A stretch of DNA of 12,185 nt from CAYVLI01 sp964452105 [NCBI: uncultured Nitrospinota bacterium]. Its GTDB lineage: Bacteria; JAUXIQ01. The stretch covers positions 1 to 12,185 of the forward strand of contig CAYVLI010000039.1 of NCBI GenBank assembly GCA_964452105.1. The letters are read 5' to 3'. The notes under the pieces were generated by a model. That model was not told the origin of the DNA, did not search any database, and was given only the letters and a program-made list of their open reading frames with translations. The translations under genes were made by a program, and so were the position numbers. This document shows, piece after piece, positions 5,332 through 12,185 of the stretch (position 1 is the stretch's first letter; every line of letters begins with the position of its first letter).

Positions 5332-7917
5332 ATGCGTGTTGCAAACATAGTCATACGAGGCGCCCGGGAGCACAACCTCAAGAACCTGAACCTTAAAATA
5401 CCCAGAAACAGGCTGGTGGTCATAACGGGGTTGAGCGGTTCCGGCAAATCCTCTCTGGCCTTCGACACCATATACGCCGAGGGGCAGCGCCGCTACGTGG
5501 AATCCCTCTCCGCCTACGCCAGGCAGTTCCTGGAGCAGATGGACAAACCCGACGTCGATTCCATAGAGGGTCTCTCCCCCGCAATCTCCATCGAACAGAA
5601 GAGCGTCAGCAAAAACCCCAGGTCCACCGTGGGCACTGTCACTGAGATATACGACTACCTTCGGCTGCTCTTCGCCAGAGCGGGCATCCCGCACTGCTAC
5701 AAGTGCGGCAGGGTTATCTCCTCCCAGACCATTCACCAGATGGTGGACCAAATCATGGAGCTTCCGGAGGGGAGCAGGATACAGGTTCTTGCCCCCATAG
5801 TGCGCGGCAGAAAAGGCGAATATCGCAAGGAGTTCGCCGATCTCGCGGGCAGGGGTTACGTGAGAATCCGCGTGGATGGGGAGATCAGGGAACTGGGTGA
5901 GGACATAACCCTGAATAAAAGGAAGAAGCACAACATAGAAGTGGTGGTGGACAGGTTGGTCATGAGGCCCGCCCTGCAAGGCAGGCTTTCCGATTCGCTG
6001 GAGACCGCCCTCAACCTGACTGATGGCCTGGTGTTGATAGCCATGCAGGACGGTCGGGAGATGCTCTTCAGCGAGAAGTTCGCCTGCATCGAATGCGGCA
6101 TCAGCTATCCCGAGATATCGCCCCGGATGTTCTCTTTCAACAGTCCCCACGGCGCCTGTGAGGCATGCAACGGCCTGGGAACCGAACCGGGAGAATTCCA
6201 CAGGCGAAACTGGAGGCGCCGTAAAAGGGAAAAAGCGTGGAAACATACCGGTAACGGACCCTGCCCCGCTTGCAGCGGCGCCCGGCTCAGGCCGGAGAGC
6301 CTGGCTATAAAAGTGGGGGGAGTGCACATAGGGCATCTCACCGCTCTTTCAGTTAAAGACGCCCTGAACTTCTTCGAAGGCCTGTCGCTCCCTCCACACG
6401 AGGAAGAGATCGCCGAAAGGATAATCAAGGAAGTAAGAGACCGGCTCCGCTTCCTGAAGGATGTCGGCCTGGACTACCTCACCCTGGACAGGTCTGCCGC
6501 CACCCTTTCAGGCGGAGAAGGCCAGCGCATAAAGCTGGCCACGCAGATAGGTTCCAGCCTGGTCGGCGTCCTCTACATACTGGATGAACCCACCATAGGC
6601 CTGCATCAGAGGGATAACCTGCAGCTCCTCGAGACGCTGAAGCGGTTGAGGGACCTGGGCAACACGGTCATAGTAGTGGAACACGACAGGGAGACCATAC
6701 TCGAAGCGGACTACGTCCTTGACCTGGGACCAGGCGCCGGTGTGAGGGGAGGATACCTGGTGGCCTCCGGACCGCCCCCTAAAATAATCAGAAGCCGCGA
6801 CTCACTGACCGGGAAATATCTTGCCGGAAAGTGCAGCATAGAAATCCCCCCTATCAGAAGAAAGCATAACGGAAAGTTTCTCGAATTAATAAATTGCTCA
6901 CATAACAACCTCAAAAACATAGACGTGAAGATACCTCTGGGAGTGTTCACATGCATAGCCGGAGTCTCCGGCTCCGGCAAGAGCAGCCTCCTCATAGACA
7001 CGCTCTACAGCGCCTTGCGGAAGGAATTGTACAGGTCCAGCGATAAACCGGGCCGTTTTTCAGAGATACGCGGAGTCGAATATATAGATAAAGTAATCGA
7101 CATAAACCAGTCCCCCATAGGCCGCACCCCACGCTCCAACACCGCCACCTACACCGGCTTGCTCACCGGAATCAGGGACATCTTCTCCCAGATGCCGGAA
7201 TCGCGGGCCAGAGGATACCAGCCCGGGAGGTTCAGCTTCAACGTGAAGGGAGGGCGCTGCGAAGCCTGCAGGGGAGACGGGACCATTAAAATAGAGATGC
7301 ACTTCCTGCCGGACATCTACGTGAAGTGCGACCTCTGCAAAGGAAGCCGCTACAACCGCGAGACGCTGGACGTCCGCTTCAAGGGAAAGAACATTGCCGA
7401 TGTGCTGGATATGACGGTCACCCAGGCCCTCGACTTCTTCGCAAATATCCCCAGAGTCCAGACCATACTCAAAACTCTGCACGAAGTGGGCCTCGGTTAC
7501 ATAAGGCTGGGCCAGCCCGCCACAACCCTTTCGGGCGGAGAAGCCCAGCGGGTGAAGTTGGCCAGGGAGCTCAGCAAGAGGAGCACCGGGCGAACACTTT
7601 ACATGCTCGACGAACCCACCACCGGCCTTCATTTCGACGACATCAAGAAGCTCTTGAGCGTGCTCGACCGTCTTACCGATTCAGGAAACACCGTCATAGT
7701 CATAGAGCACAACATGGAGGTGCTCAAGACGTCGGACCATATCATAGACCTCGGCCCGGAAGGCGGGGATGAAGGCGGCTGGGTGGTGGCCGCAGGCACC
7801 CCCGAGGAAATCACCCGAAACGACGCTTCATACACCGGCCTCTACCTCCGTCAGATTCTGTTTCACGAGCAGAGTTCTACGCTACTCGAAAAAACGGCGG
7901 ACGCCCTCGCCACGTAG
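5332..7917 (+). CDS. uvrA: Excinuclease ABC subunit A lacking most of the insertion domain
   Basis: UvrA is the damage-sensing ATPase that loads UvrB in nucleotide excision repair. The 861-residue product has both ABC modules. The first has Walker A GLSGSGKS (33-40), the UvrB-binding domain (about 120-235), zinc module Cys252/255/276/279, signature LSGGEGQR (392-399), Walker B LYILDEPT (414-421) and EHD (450-452). The second has Walker [10 protein letters not shown] (544-552), zinc module Cys643/646/666/669, signature LSGGEAQR (733-740), Walker B LYMLDEPT (756-763) and EHN (792-794). Only about 30 residues separate GLG (281-283) from CPAC (311-314), against roughly 120 in E. coli, so most of the insertion domain is missing; the short linker is Arg/Lys-rich. 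All frames between are accounted for, so this is not a frameshift. An in-frame TAA at 5317 makes the ATG at 5332 the first possible start; its Shine-Dalgarno is weak. The intergenic region 5219-5331 shows no clear promoter or terminator. Confidence 0.97.
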   Translation: MRVANIVIRGAREHNLKNLNLKIPRNRLVVITGLSGSGKSSLAFDTIYAEGQRRYVESLSAYARQFLEQMDKPDVDSIEGLSPAISIEQKSVSKNPRSTVGTVTEIYDYLRLLFARAGIPHCYKCGRVISSQTIHQMVDQIMELPEGSRIQVLAPIVRGRKGEYRKEFADLAGRGYVRIRVDGEIRELGEDITLNKRKKHNIEVVVDRLVMRPALQGRLSDSLETALNLTDGLVLIAMQDGREMLFSEKFACIECGISYPEISPRMFSFNSPHGACEACNGLGTEPGEFHRRNWRRRKREKAWKHTGNGPCPACSGARLRPESLAIKVGGVHIGHLTALSVKDALNFFEGLSLPPHEEEIAERIIKEVRDRLRFLKDVGLDYLTLDRSAATLSGGEGQRIKLATQIGSSLVGVLYILDEPTIGLHQRDNLQLLETLKRLRDLGNTVIVVEHDRETILEADYVLDLGPGAGVRGGYLVASGPPPKIIRSRDSLTGKYLAGKCSIEIPPIRRKHNGKFLELINCSHNNLKNIDVKIPLGVFTCIAGVSGSGKSSLLIDTLYSALRKELYRSSDKPGRFSEIRGVEYIDKVIDINQSPIGRTPRSNTATYTGLLTGIRDIFSQMPESRARGYQPGRFSFNVKGGRCEACRGDGTIKIEMHFLPDIYVKCDLCKGSRYNRETLDVRFKGKNIADVLDMTVTQALDFFANIPRVQTILKTLHEVGLGYIRLGQPATTLSGGEAQRVKLARELSKRSTGRTLYMLDEPTTGLHFDDIKKLLSVLDRLTDSGNTVIVIEHNMEVLKTSDHIIDLGPEGGDEGGWVVAAGTPEEITRNDASYTGLYLRQILFHEQSSTLLEKTADALAT

Positions 7918-7983
7918 CGGCTGAGATTGCCCGGCGGGATGATGAGATAGGAGTGCAGGGCCGGTCTTCGTCCCGTGAGTGAG

Positions 7984-8718
7984 ATGAGGAACATAAGGCT
8001 GACCCTCGAATACGACGGCAGTAACTACTTCGGCTGGCAGATTCAGAATGATCAGCCCACGGTGCAGGCCGAAGTCGAAGCCGCATTGAGCCGCATAACC
8101 GATGTGCCGGTGAGGACCATGGCCTCAGGCAGGACCGACGCTGGAACACACGCCCTTGGGCAGGTGGTCAATTTCAAGACCCATTCCAGGATAGACAGCT
8201 CATCCCTCGTACGGGCGATGAACAGCCTGCTGCCGGATGATATCGCCGTCAGAGAAGCCGAGGACGTCCCACTCGATTTTCACTCCAGGTATTCGGCGCT
8301 GAGCAAAACATACCGCTACCTGATACTGAACAGACGGGAACCCTCTCCATTCTACAGGAATTACGCCTGGCACATACCCTACTTCATTGACCTGGAGAGA
8401 ATGGCCTCCGCGCTCACTCACTTTCAGGGCCAGAAGGATTACTCCTCATTCAGAGCCGCCTCCAGCAGTGACAGAAACCCTGTCAGAAATATAATAAGCG
8501 CACGCGTAAACAGAGAAAGCGATTTCATCAAGTTCACACTCGAAGCAGAATCCTTCCTTCGTTACATGGTGCGCATTATAGTGGGCAACCTGGTGGAGGT
8601 AGGCAGAGGAAAACTGAAGCCTGAGGACATAAAGGAGATACTGGAAGCCAGAGACAGGACGGCTGCCGGCCCCACGGCCACCGCCAGGGGACTCTATCTG
8701 GTGGAAGTGAAATATTGA
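7984..8718 (+). CDS. truA: tRNA pseudouridine(38-40) synthase
   Basis: TruA converts uridines 38, 39 and 40 of the tRNA anticodon stem-loop to pseudouridine. The 244-residue product starts MRNIRLTLEYDGSNYFGWQ, the family N-terminus. It has the catalytic Asp52 in SGRTDAGTHALGQV and a conserved YRYLILNRREPSPF region with the helix that follows. The C-terminal FLRYMVRIIVGNLVEVGRGK and the RDRTAAGPTATARGLYLVEV ending complete the family pattern. Length is normal. I start at the ATG at 7984; an in-frame GTG at 7975 would add three residues and neither has a strong Shine-Dalgarno. It follows uvrA by about 65 bases and precedes the MFS gene by 9, so co-transcription with both is likely. Confidence 0.95.
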   Translation: MRNIRLTLEYDGSNYFGWQIQNDQPTVQAEVEAALSRITDVPVRTMASGRTDAGTHALGQVVNFKTHSRIDSSSLVRAMNSLLPDDIAVREAEDVPLDFHSRYSALSKTYRYLILNRREPSPFYRNYAWHIPYFIDLERMASALTHFQGQKDYSSFRAASSSDRNPVRNIISARVNRESDFIKFTLEAESFLRYMVRIIVGNLVEVGRGKLKPEDIKEILEARDRTAAGPTATARGLYLVEVKY

Positions 8719-8727
8719 GAAAAGAAC

Positions 8728-9939
8728 ATGAAAAATAAACTATCGAAAACGATCAGCGCCAACATACTCTTGCTGGGCGCCGTGAGCTTTTTGAACGATT
8801 TCAGCAGCGAAATGATAATGCCGATTCTGCCCATGTTCATCACCGCGTTAGGGGGCGCCGGTTTAATGGTCGGATTAATCGGTGGGTTAAGGGACGGCGT
8901 TTCAAATCTCTTGATGGTCCCGGCCGGCTACTGGTCCGACAAGACCGGAAAAAGGGGAACGTTTGTTTTATCCGGCTATCTGGTCTCTTCATCCTTCAAG
9001 CTGTTGCTGGCTTTTTCAAAGGTCTCCACGCATATCCTTATATTTTCCGGCCTGGAAAGAGTCGGTAAAGGCCTGAGAACGGCGCCCAGAGACGCCATTC
9101 TCGCCGACTCCATGCCGGGAGAAAGGGGCCGGGGATTCGGAATACATAGAGCGATGGATACCTCCGGAGCAATCGGAGGGTCGATAACCGTCTTAATCCT
9201 TTTCTGGTTCTTGAAATTAGACTTCAGATCGATAATATTCGTAGCCGCAATCATCGCCTTTCTCTCCTTAATACCCCTGAAATTCCTGAAAGAAGGTAAG
9301 AAAGAGCCGCAGGATATAACCTTTAGAATGGGAATGAAAAAACTGCCCAAATCCCTCAGAATGTTTATATTGATTTCCGGCGTATTCACCATGGCCAATT
9401 TCAGTTACATGTTCTTCATCCTCAGAGCACAGGAGTCCTTTACCGGCAGATTATCGATAGGTGTGCCCATCTTCCTTTATGTACTATTCAACATTTTTTA
9501 TGCCCTGTTCGCTATTCCCCTGGGCAAGCTCTCTGACAGAATTGGTAGAAAAAAGGTAATCGTTTTCGGGTACATGCTCTATTCGCTGACATCTCTGGGA
9601 TTCGCATTTTTCAATTCTCTCACAGCTTTTGTAATCCTGTTCGCACTTTACGGCATAGTCTATGCCATCATTGATGGAAACCAGCGCGCCTATGTAGCCG
9701 ATTTGTCGGCGCAAAATCTGAGAGCCACAGCGTTGGGAACATTTCATGCCACCATGGGTTTAATAGCATTGCCGGCAAATCTAATAGCAGGGTTTTTATG
9801 GCAAAACGCCGCCCCGGGTACGATATTTATTTATGGTGGTGTCCTCGGCATCGCCTCGGTTATTTTATTCGCAGCCTTCAGAAATTCTTTTACCGAGCGA
9901 AAGAAACAGATTTATTGTAAAAACCCATCGCCCGGATGA
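8728..9939 (+). CDS. Major facilitator superfamily transporter
   Basis: The 403-residue product has two six-helix halves, as expected for a 12-helix MFS exporter or importer in the inner membrane. Motif A occurs in both halves: GYWSDKTGKRG (67-77) in the loop after helix 2, and GKLSDRIGRKK in the matching loop of the second half. The segment GLERVGKGLRTAPRDAILAD (108-127) contains the Glu-Arg-x-Gly-Lys-Gly-x-Arg, Pro-Arg-Asp pattern of a widespread uncharacterised MFS subfamily. A central loop rich in lysine follows helix 6. The substrate cannot be told. It begins 9 bases after truA. Its codon use differs from uvrA and truA: TTA leucine and other AT-ending codons are frequent here and rare there, which suggests a separate origin by transfer. 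Confidence 0.9.
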   Translation: MKNKLSKTISANILLLGAVSFLNDFSSEMIMPILPMFITALGGAGLMVGLIGGLRDGVSNLLMVPAGYWSDKTGKRGTFVLSGYLVSSSFKLLLAFSKVSTHILIFSGLERVGKGLRTAPRDAILADSMPGERGRGFGIHRAMDTSGAIGGSITVLILFWFLKLDFRSIIFVAAIIAFLSLIPLKFLKEGKKEPQDITFRMGMKKLPKSLRMFILISGVFTMANFSYMFFILRAQESFTGRLSIGVPIFLYVLFNIFYALFAIPLGKLSDRIGRKKVIVFGYMLYSLTSLGFAFFNSLTAFVILFALYGIVYAIIDGNQRAYVADLSAQNLRATALGTFHATMGLIALPANLIAGFLWQNAAPGTIFIYGGVLGIASVILFAAFRNSFTERKKQIYCKNPSPG

Positions 9940-10037
9940 GCAGGTTCGAAGCATCATAAGGAACAAAGGCCAGGGACCATACCTGAAAAGGCCGGTATCG
10001 GCCGAAGCATCCATTATCATCAGCACATGAGGTTAGC

Positions 10038-10388
10038 ATGCCGCCGGTAGTAATGAAGTTGAACAGAAAAATAGAGTTTTCCAGACCCATGGAACTCGAC
10101 GATTTAAAAAAAGTCTTCTGGGGATACATCGACCGCGTACTGCAGGAGCTGCAAGCGAACGTCGGGATGAATTTCCACTACCTGGTGTTCATGTTCTTCT
10201 CCGGCGTCGAAACCTACATGATTTACAGCATAACAGACCCTGAAAAACCGCCCGTTGCCAGAGGCTATATAGCTGCCCCGGTGAGCGCAGGGGCCATCGA
10301 GATAACCATGGTGGCCGAGGGCGCCGATTATGGCACTTTAGAGGATACCTTCATCAAGCACGCCGCCGCTTTCAGGCGGTCTTCTTGA
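10038..10388 (+). CDS. Conserved-looking hypothetical protein, 116 residues
   Basis: I do not recognise this protein. The start is sound: GAGG (10029-10032) lies 5 bases before the ATG. The sequence suggests a small alpha/beta domain: a basic N-terminus (MKLNRKIEFSRP), an amphipathic helix (ELDDLKKVFWGYIDRVLQEL, about 19-38), a hydrophobic strand pair (NFHYLVFMFFSGVETYMIYS, about 45-64) and a further strand (AGAIEITMVAEG). No cysteines, metal motif or signal peptide is present. The aromatic hydrophobic stretch is too interrupted by polar residues to be a clear transmembrane helix. It follows the MFS gene by 98 bases, which hold only a short hairpin (9990-10003) with no T-run, and precedes the trpE promoter, whose -35 overlaps its stop codon. 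Confidence 0.7.
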   Translation: MPPVVMKLNRKIEFSRPMELDDLKKVFWGYIDRVLQELQANVGMNFHYLVFMFFSGVETYMIYSITDPEKPPVARGYIAAPVSAGAIEITMVAEGADYGTLEDTFIKHAAAFRRSS

Positions 10389-10411
10389 CAGTTTCAGGCT
10401 GTTATGATAAT
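10385..10411 (+). promoter_or_regulatory. Probable trpE promoter
   Basis: A perfect -35 TTGACA (10385-10390) overlaps the stop codon of the preceding gene. The best -10 is GATAAT (10406-10411), five of six matches, but with a short 15-base spacer. A TG-extended TAATTT at 10408-10413 gives 17 bases with a poorer hexamer. The leader to trpE is about 90 bases. It shows no tandem Trp codons and no obvious terminator/antiterminator pair, so classical ribosome-mediated attenuation is not supported. Confidence 0.5.
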
Positions 10412-10503
10412 TTCCTGAAGATTCAAAGATTTCTTTTAACTACAACAATTTGCATGGGTGCAAGCATTTTAAGACAACGATACGATGCGCATAAGGCGGC
10501 TTT

Positions 10504-12006
10504 ATGAGTCAAGAACCAAAGCAATTGTACAACCCCTCCTATGAAGAGTTCTGCCGACTGGCCGAGAAGGGAAACCTCATTCCGGTTTACAGGGAAATCC
10601 TCGCGGACCTGGAAACACCCGTCTCCGCCTTCCTCAAGATAGACAGAGGGCCATATTCGTACCTGCTGGAAAGCGTCGAAGGCGGCGAGAAATGGGGCAG
10701 GTACTGCTTCCTGGGCAGCCAGCCATCGGTCGTCTTCAAGTGCAAGGGCAACAAGGTGGAAATAACGAGGGACGGCTTATCCCAGGAGCGAGAAGTGGAA
10801 GACCCCTATACGGCCCTCGAAGAACTCATGGCCGATTACCAGGCCGTGGAAGTTCCAGGGCTGCCACGCTTCTTCGGTGGAGCCGTCGGCTACCTGGGCT
10901 ACGACATGGTGCGCTTCTTCGAAGAGCTCCCCGAAGACACCGTCGATGAGCTGCAACTGCCCGACGCCATGTTCATGGTTACAGACACCATCCTTATTTT
11001 CGACAACGTGGCCCACAAGATAAAGGTCGTCTCCAACGCACACCTGAAGAACGGGGACAGCAGGCAGGTCTATCAGGAAGCGGTGGACAAGATAGAGTCC
11101 ATAATCTCCAGGCTCAAAGGCAGGGCGGAGCCGCGCCCATCCGTGGCCACCGCCGATCGGAGTGGAGGGTCTGAATTCTCCTCCAACTTTGAAAAGGAAA
11201 AGTTCAAGCAGGCCGTCATCGCCGCCAAGGAATATATTAAAGCCGGAGATATAATACAGGTGGTGCTGTCCCAGAGGTTTTCGACCCCTATAGGAGTGGA
11301 TCCGCTGCACGTTTACCGTGCCCTGCGCATAGTAAACCCCTCCCCTTACATGTTCTACCTCAAGCTGGGAGACCTGCATCTGGTGGGTTCCTCTCCCGAG
11401 GTGCTGGTGCGCCTGGAAGGAAAGAAGGTGGAGTTGCGGCCCATCGCAGGCACAAGGCCCAGGGGGGCCACCCCGGAGGAAGACCAGCGGCTCACCGAGG
11501 AACTGCTCAGCGACCCCAAGGAGCGCGCGGAGCATATAATGCTGGTGGACCTGGGTCGCAATGACGTCGGCAGGGTGTCCAAATTGGGTACGGTGAACGT
11601 GGACGAATTGATGGTTATCGAGAAATATTCCCACGTTCTCCATATAGTCTCCAATGTGTCCGGCGAGCTTCTCGACGGGAAAAACTGTTTCGACGTATTG
11701 AGAGCCTGTTTCCCCGCAGGCACCCTCAGCGGCGCACCCAAAATAAGGGCCATGGAGATAATCGAGGAATTTGAACCATGCAAGCGCGGCCCATACGGCG
11801 GCGCTGTGGGGTACTTCAGCTTCTCGGGTAACATGGATACCTGCATAACCATAAGGACGCTGGCCGTGCAGGACGGTATAGGACACATCCAGGCCGGCGG
11901 CGGCATAGTGGCCGATTCGGTGCCGGAGAATGAGTATCAGGAGAGCGTGAACAAGGCCAAGGCGCTGTTCAGGGCGGTGGAACTCGCCAGGAGCGGCCTG
12001 GAATAA
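10504..12006 (+). CDS. trpE: Anthranilate synthase component I
   Basis: TrpE converts chorismate and ammonia (supplied from glutamine by TrpG) to anthranilate and pyruvate, the first committed step of tryptophan synthesis. The 500-residue product has the N-terminal regulatory region with the LLES motif (54-57), the part of TrpE that binds inhibitory tryptophan. The chorismate-binding domain has PIAGTRPRG (313-321), HIMLVDLGRNDVGRVSK (344-360), CFPAGTLSGAPKIRAMEII (402-420), GGAVGYFSFSG (432-442) and IQAGGGIVADS (462-472). Length is normal and no TrpG domain is fused. LLES and the overall length favour TrpE over PabB. AAGGCGG (10493-10499) precedes the ATG. trpD begins 24 bases downstream. Confidence 0.96.
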   Translation: MSQEPKQLYNPSYEEFCRLAEKGNLIPVYREILADLETPVSAFLKIDRGPYSYLLESVEGGEKWGRYCFLGSQPSVVFKCKGNKVEITRDGLSQEREVEDPYTALEELMADYQAVEVPGLPRFFGGAVGYLGYDMVRFFEELPEDTVDELQLPDAMFMVTDTILIFDNVAHKIKVVSNAHLKNGDSRQVYQEAVDKIESIISRLKGRAEPRPSVATADRSGGSEFSSNFEKEKFKQAVIAAKEYIKAGDIIQVVLSQRFSTPIGVDPLHVYRALRIVNPSPYMFYLKLGDLHLVGSSPEVLVRLEGKKVELRPIAGTRPRGATPEEDQRLTEELLSDPKERAEHIMLVDLGRNDVGRVSKLGTVNVDELMVIEKYSHVLHIVSNVSGELLDGKNCFDVLRACFPAGTLSGAPKIRAMEIIEEFEPCKRGPYGGAVGYFSFSGNMDTCITIRTLAVQDGIGHIQAGGGIVADSVPENEYQESVNKAKALFRAVELARSGLE

Positions 12007-12030
12007 AAGATAAATAATTAAGTGGACAAC

Positions 12031-12185
12031 ATGATGCGTGAAACTATTTCAAAACTCATAGACAGGGAAAACCTCACCGAAGAGGAAGCGCGCCGCGCCA
12101 TGGAAACCATCATGGACGGACAGGCCACACCCGCCCAGATAGCCGCCTTCATGGTGACCCTCAAGATGAAAGGCGAGACGGCGGA
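12031..12185 (+). CDS. trpD: Anthranilate phosphoribosyltransferase (partial, N-terminus)
   Basis: TrpD transfers phosphoribosyl from PRPP to anthranilate, the step after TrpE. The visible 51 codons give the small N-terminal helical domain: ISKLIDRENLTEEEARRAME and IMDGQATPAQIAAFMVTLKM match the family's L-x-x-G-x-(D/N)-L-(T/S)-x-x-E-A and G-x-x-(T/S)-x-x-Q-x-x-A-F patterns. The PRPP-binding and catalytic parts lie beyond the window. ATG codons at 12031 and 12034 are both possible, with AGTGGA upstream at 12021-12026; an in-frame GTG at 12022 is less likely. The protein starts at the transferase domain, so it is not a TrpG-TrpD fusion of the E. coli kind. Confidence 0.9.
   Translation, partial: MMRETISKLIDRENLTEEEARRAMETIMDGQATPAQIAAFMVTLKMKGETA

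Noticed and set aside
9943-9953. GGTTCGAAG resembling a tRNA T-loop.
   Set aside because: No acceptor, D or anticodon stems can be built around it.
9990-10003. Hairpin GGCCG-GTAT-CGGCC between the MFS gene and the 116-residue gene, considered as a terminator.
   Set aside because: Only five base pairs and no T-run follows in either direction.
10454-10507. A 17-codon open frame whose TGA overlaps the trpE ATG, considered as a trp leader peptide.
   Set aside because: It has no tryptophan codons, no Shine-Dalgarno, and no paired attenuator structures around it. The overlap is probably chance.
10777-11886. Long open frame antisense to trpE (369 codons), and similar long antisense frames opposite uvrA and ccoN.
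   Set aside because: They mirror the codon bias of well-recognised genes on the other strand, have low-complexity His/Gly/Val-rich translations and carry no family motifs.

Overview
The window is a stretch of bacterial chromosome with moderately high GC (judged by eye). It has a leftward block (about 1-4484), a divergent junction at 4485-4723, and a rightward block (4724 to the end). No rRNA, tRNA, CRISPR array, insertion sequence or phage gene was seen. The source looks like an uncultured bacterium outside the Proteobacteria. The peroxide sensor has the Bacillus PerR ligand layout, the flavodoxin-like protein is of a type common in anaerobes, and ATA (Ile) and AGG (Arg) codons are frequent. 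Chloroflexota (Dehalococcoidia-like) is a plausible guess, but it is inference and was not tested.

Leftward block: this is an oxygen-respiration and oxidative-stress cluster. In transcription order it holds an Rrf2-family Fe-S type regulator (4484-4047); a PerR-type peroxide sensor (3855-3430) with a promoter and near-consensus Per box; a four-helix membrane protein whose C-terminal part resembles CcoS/FixS (3374-2850); ccoN, the catalytic subunit of a cbb3-type oxidase (2869-1514); a ccoO-type cytochrome c carrying a second fused cytochrome c domain (1440-613); a 43-residue single-helix protein resembling the isolated N-terminal anchor of CcoP (567-436); and the N-terminus of an exported or anchored protein leaving the window (151-1). 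The usual N-O-Q-P parts are therefore present but packaged differently: a CcoP-like heme domain sits on CcoO and the CcoP-like anchor is free-standing.

Junction: the rrf2 gene and a flavodoxin/WrbA-like gene are divergently transcribed from a 239-base intergenic region. The rrf2 side has a clear sigma-70-type promoter with a small inverted repeat over its -10 element.

Rightward block: the flavodoxin-like protein is followed by uvrA (complete, but its product lacks about 90-100 residues where the UvrA insertion domain normally lies), truA, an MFS transporter with more AT-rich codon use, an unrecognised 116-residue protein, then trpE and the start of trpD. trpD follows trpE directly, so trpG is not in its common place between them. 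These genes combine DNA repair, tRNA modification, transport and tryptophan synthesis and do not form one functional system.

The most interesting parts are the rearranged cbb3 operon beside PerR and Rrf2 regulators, and the UvrA with a shortened insertion region.
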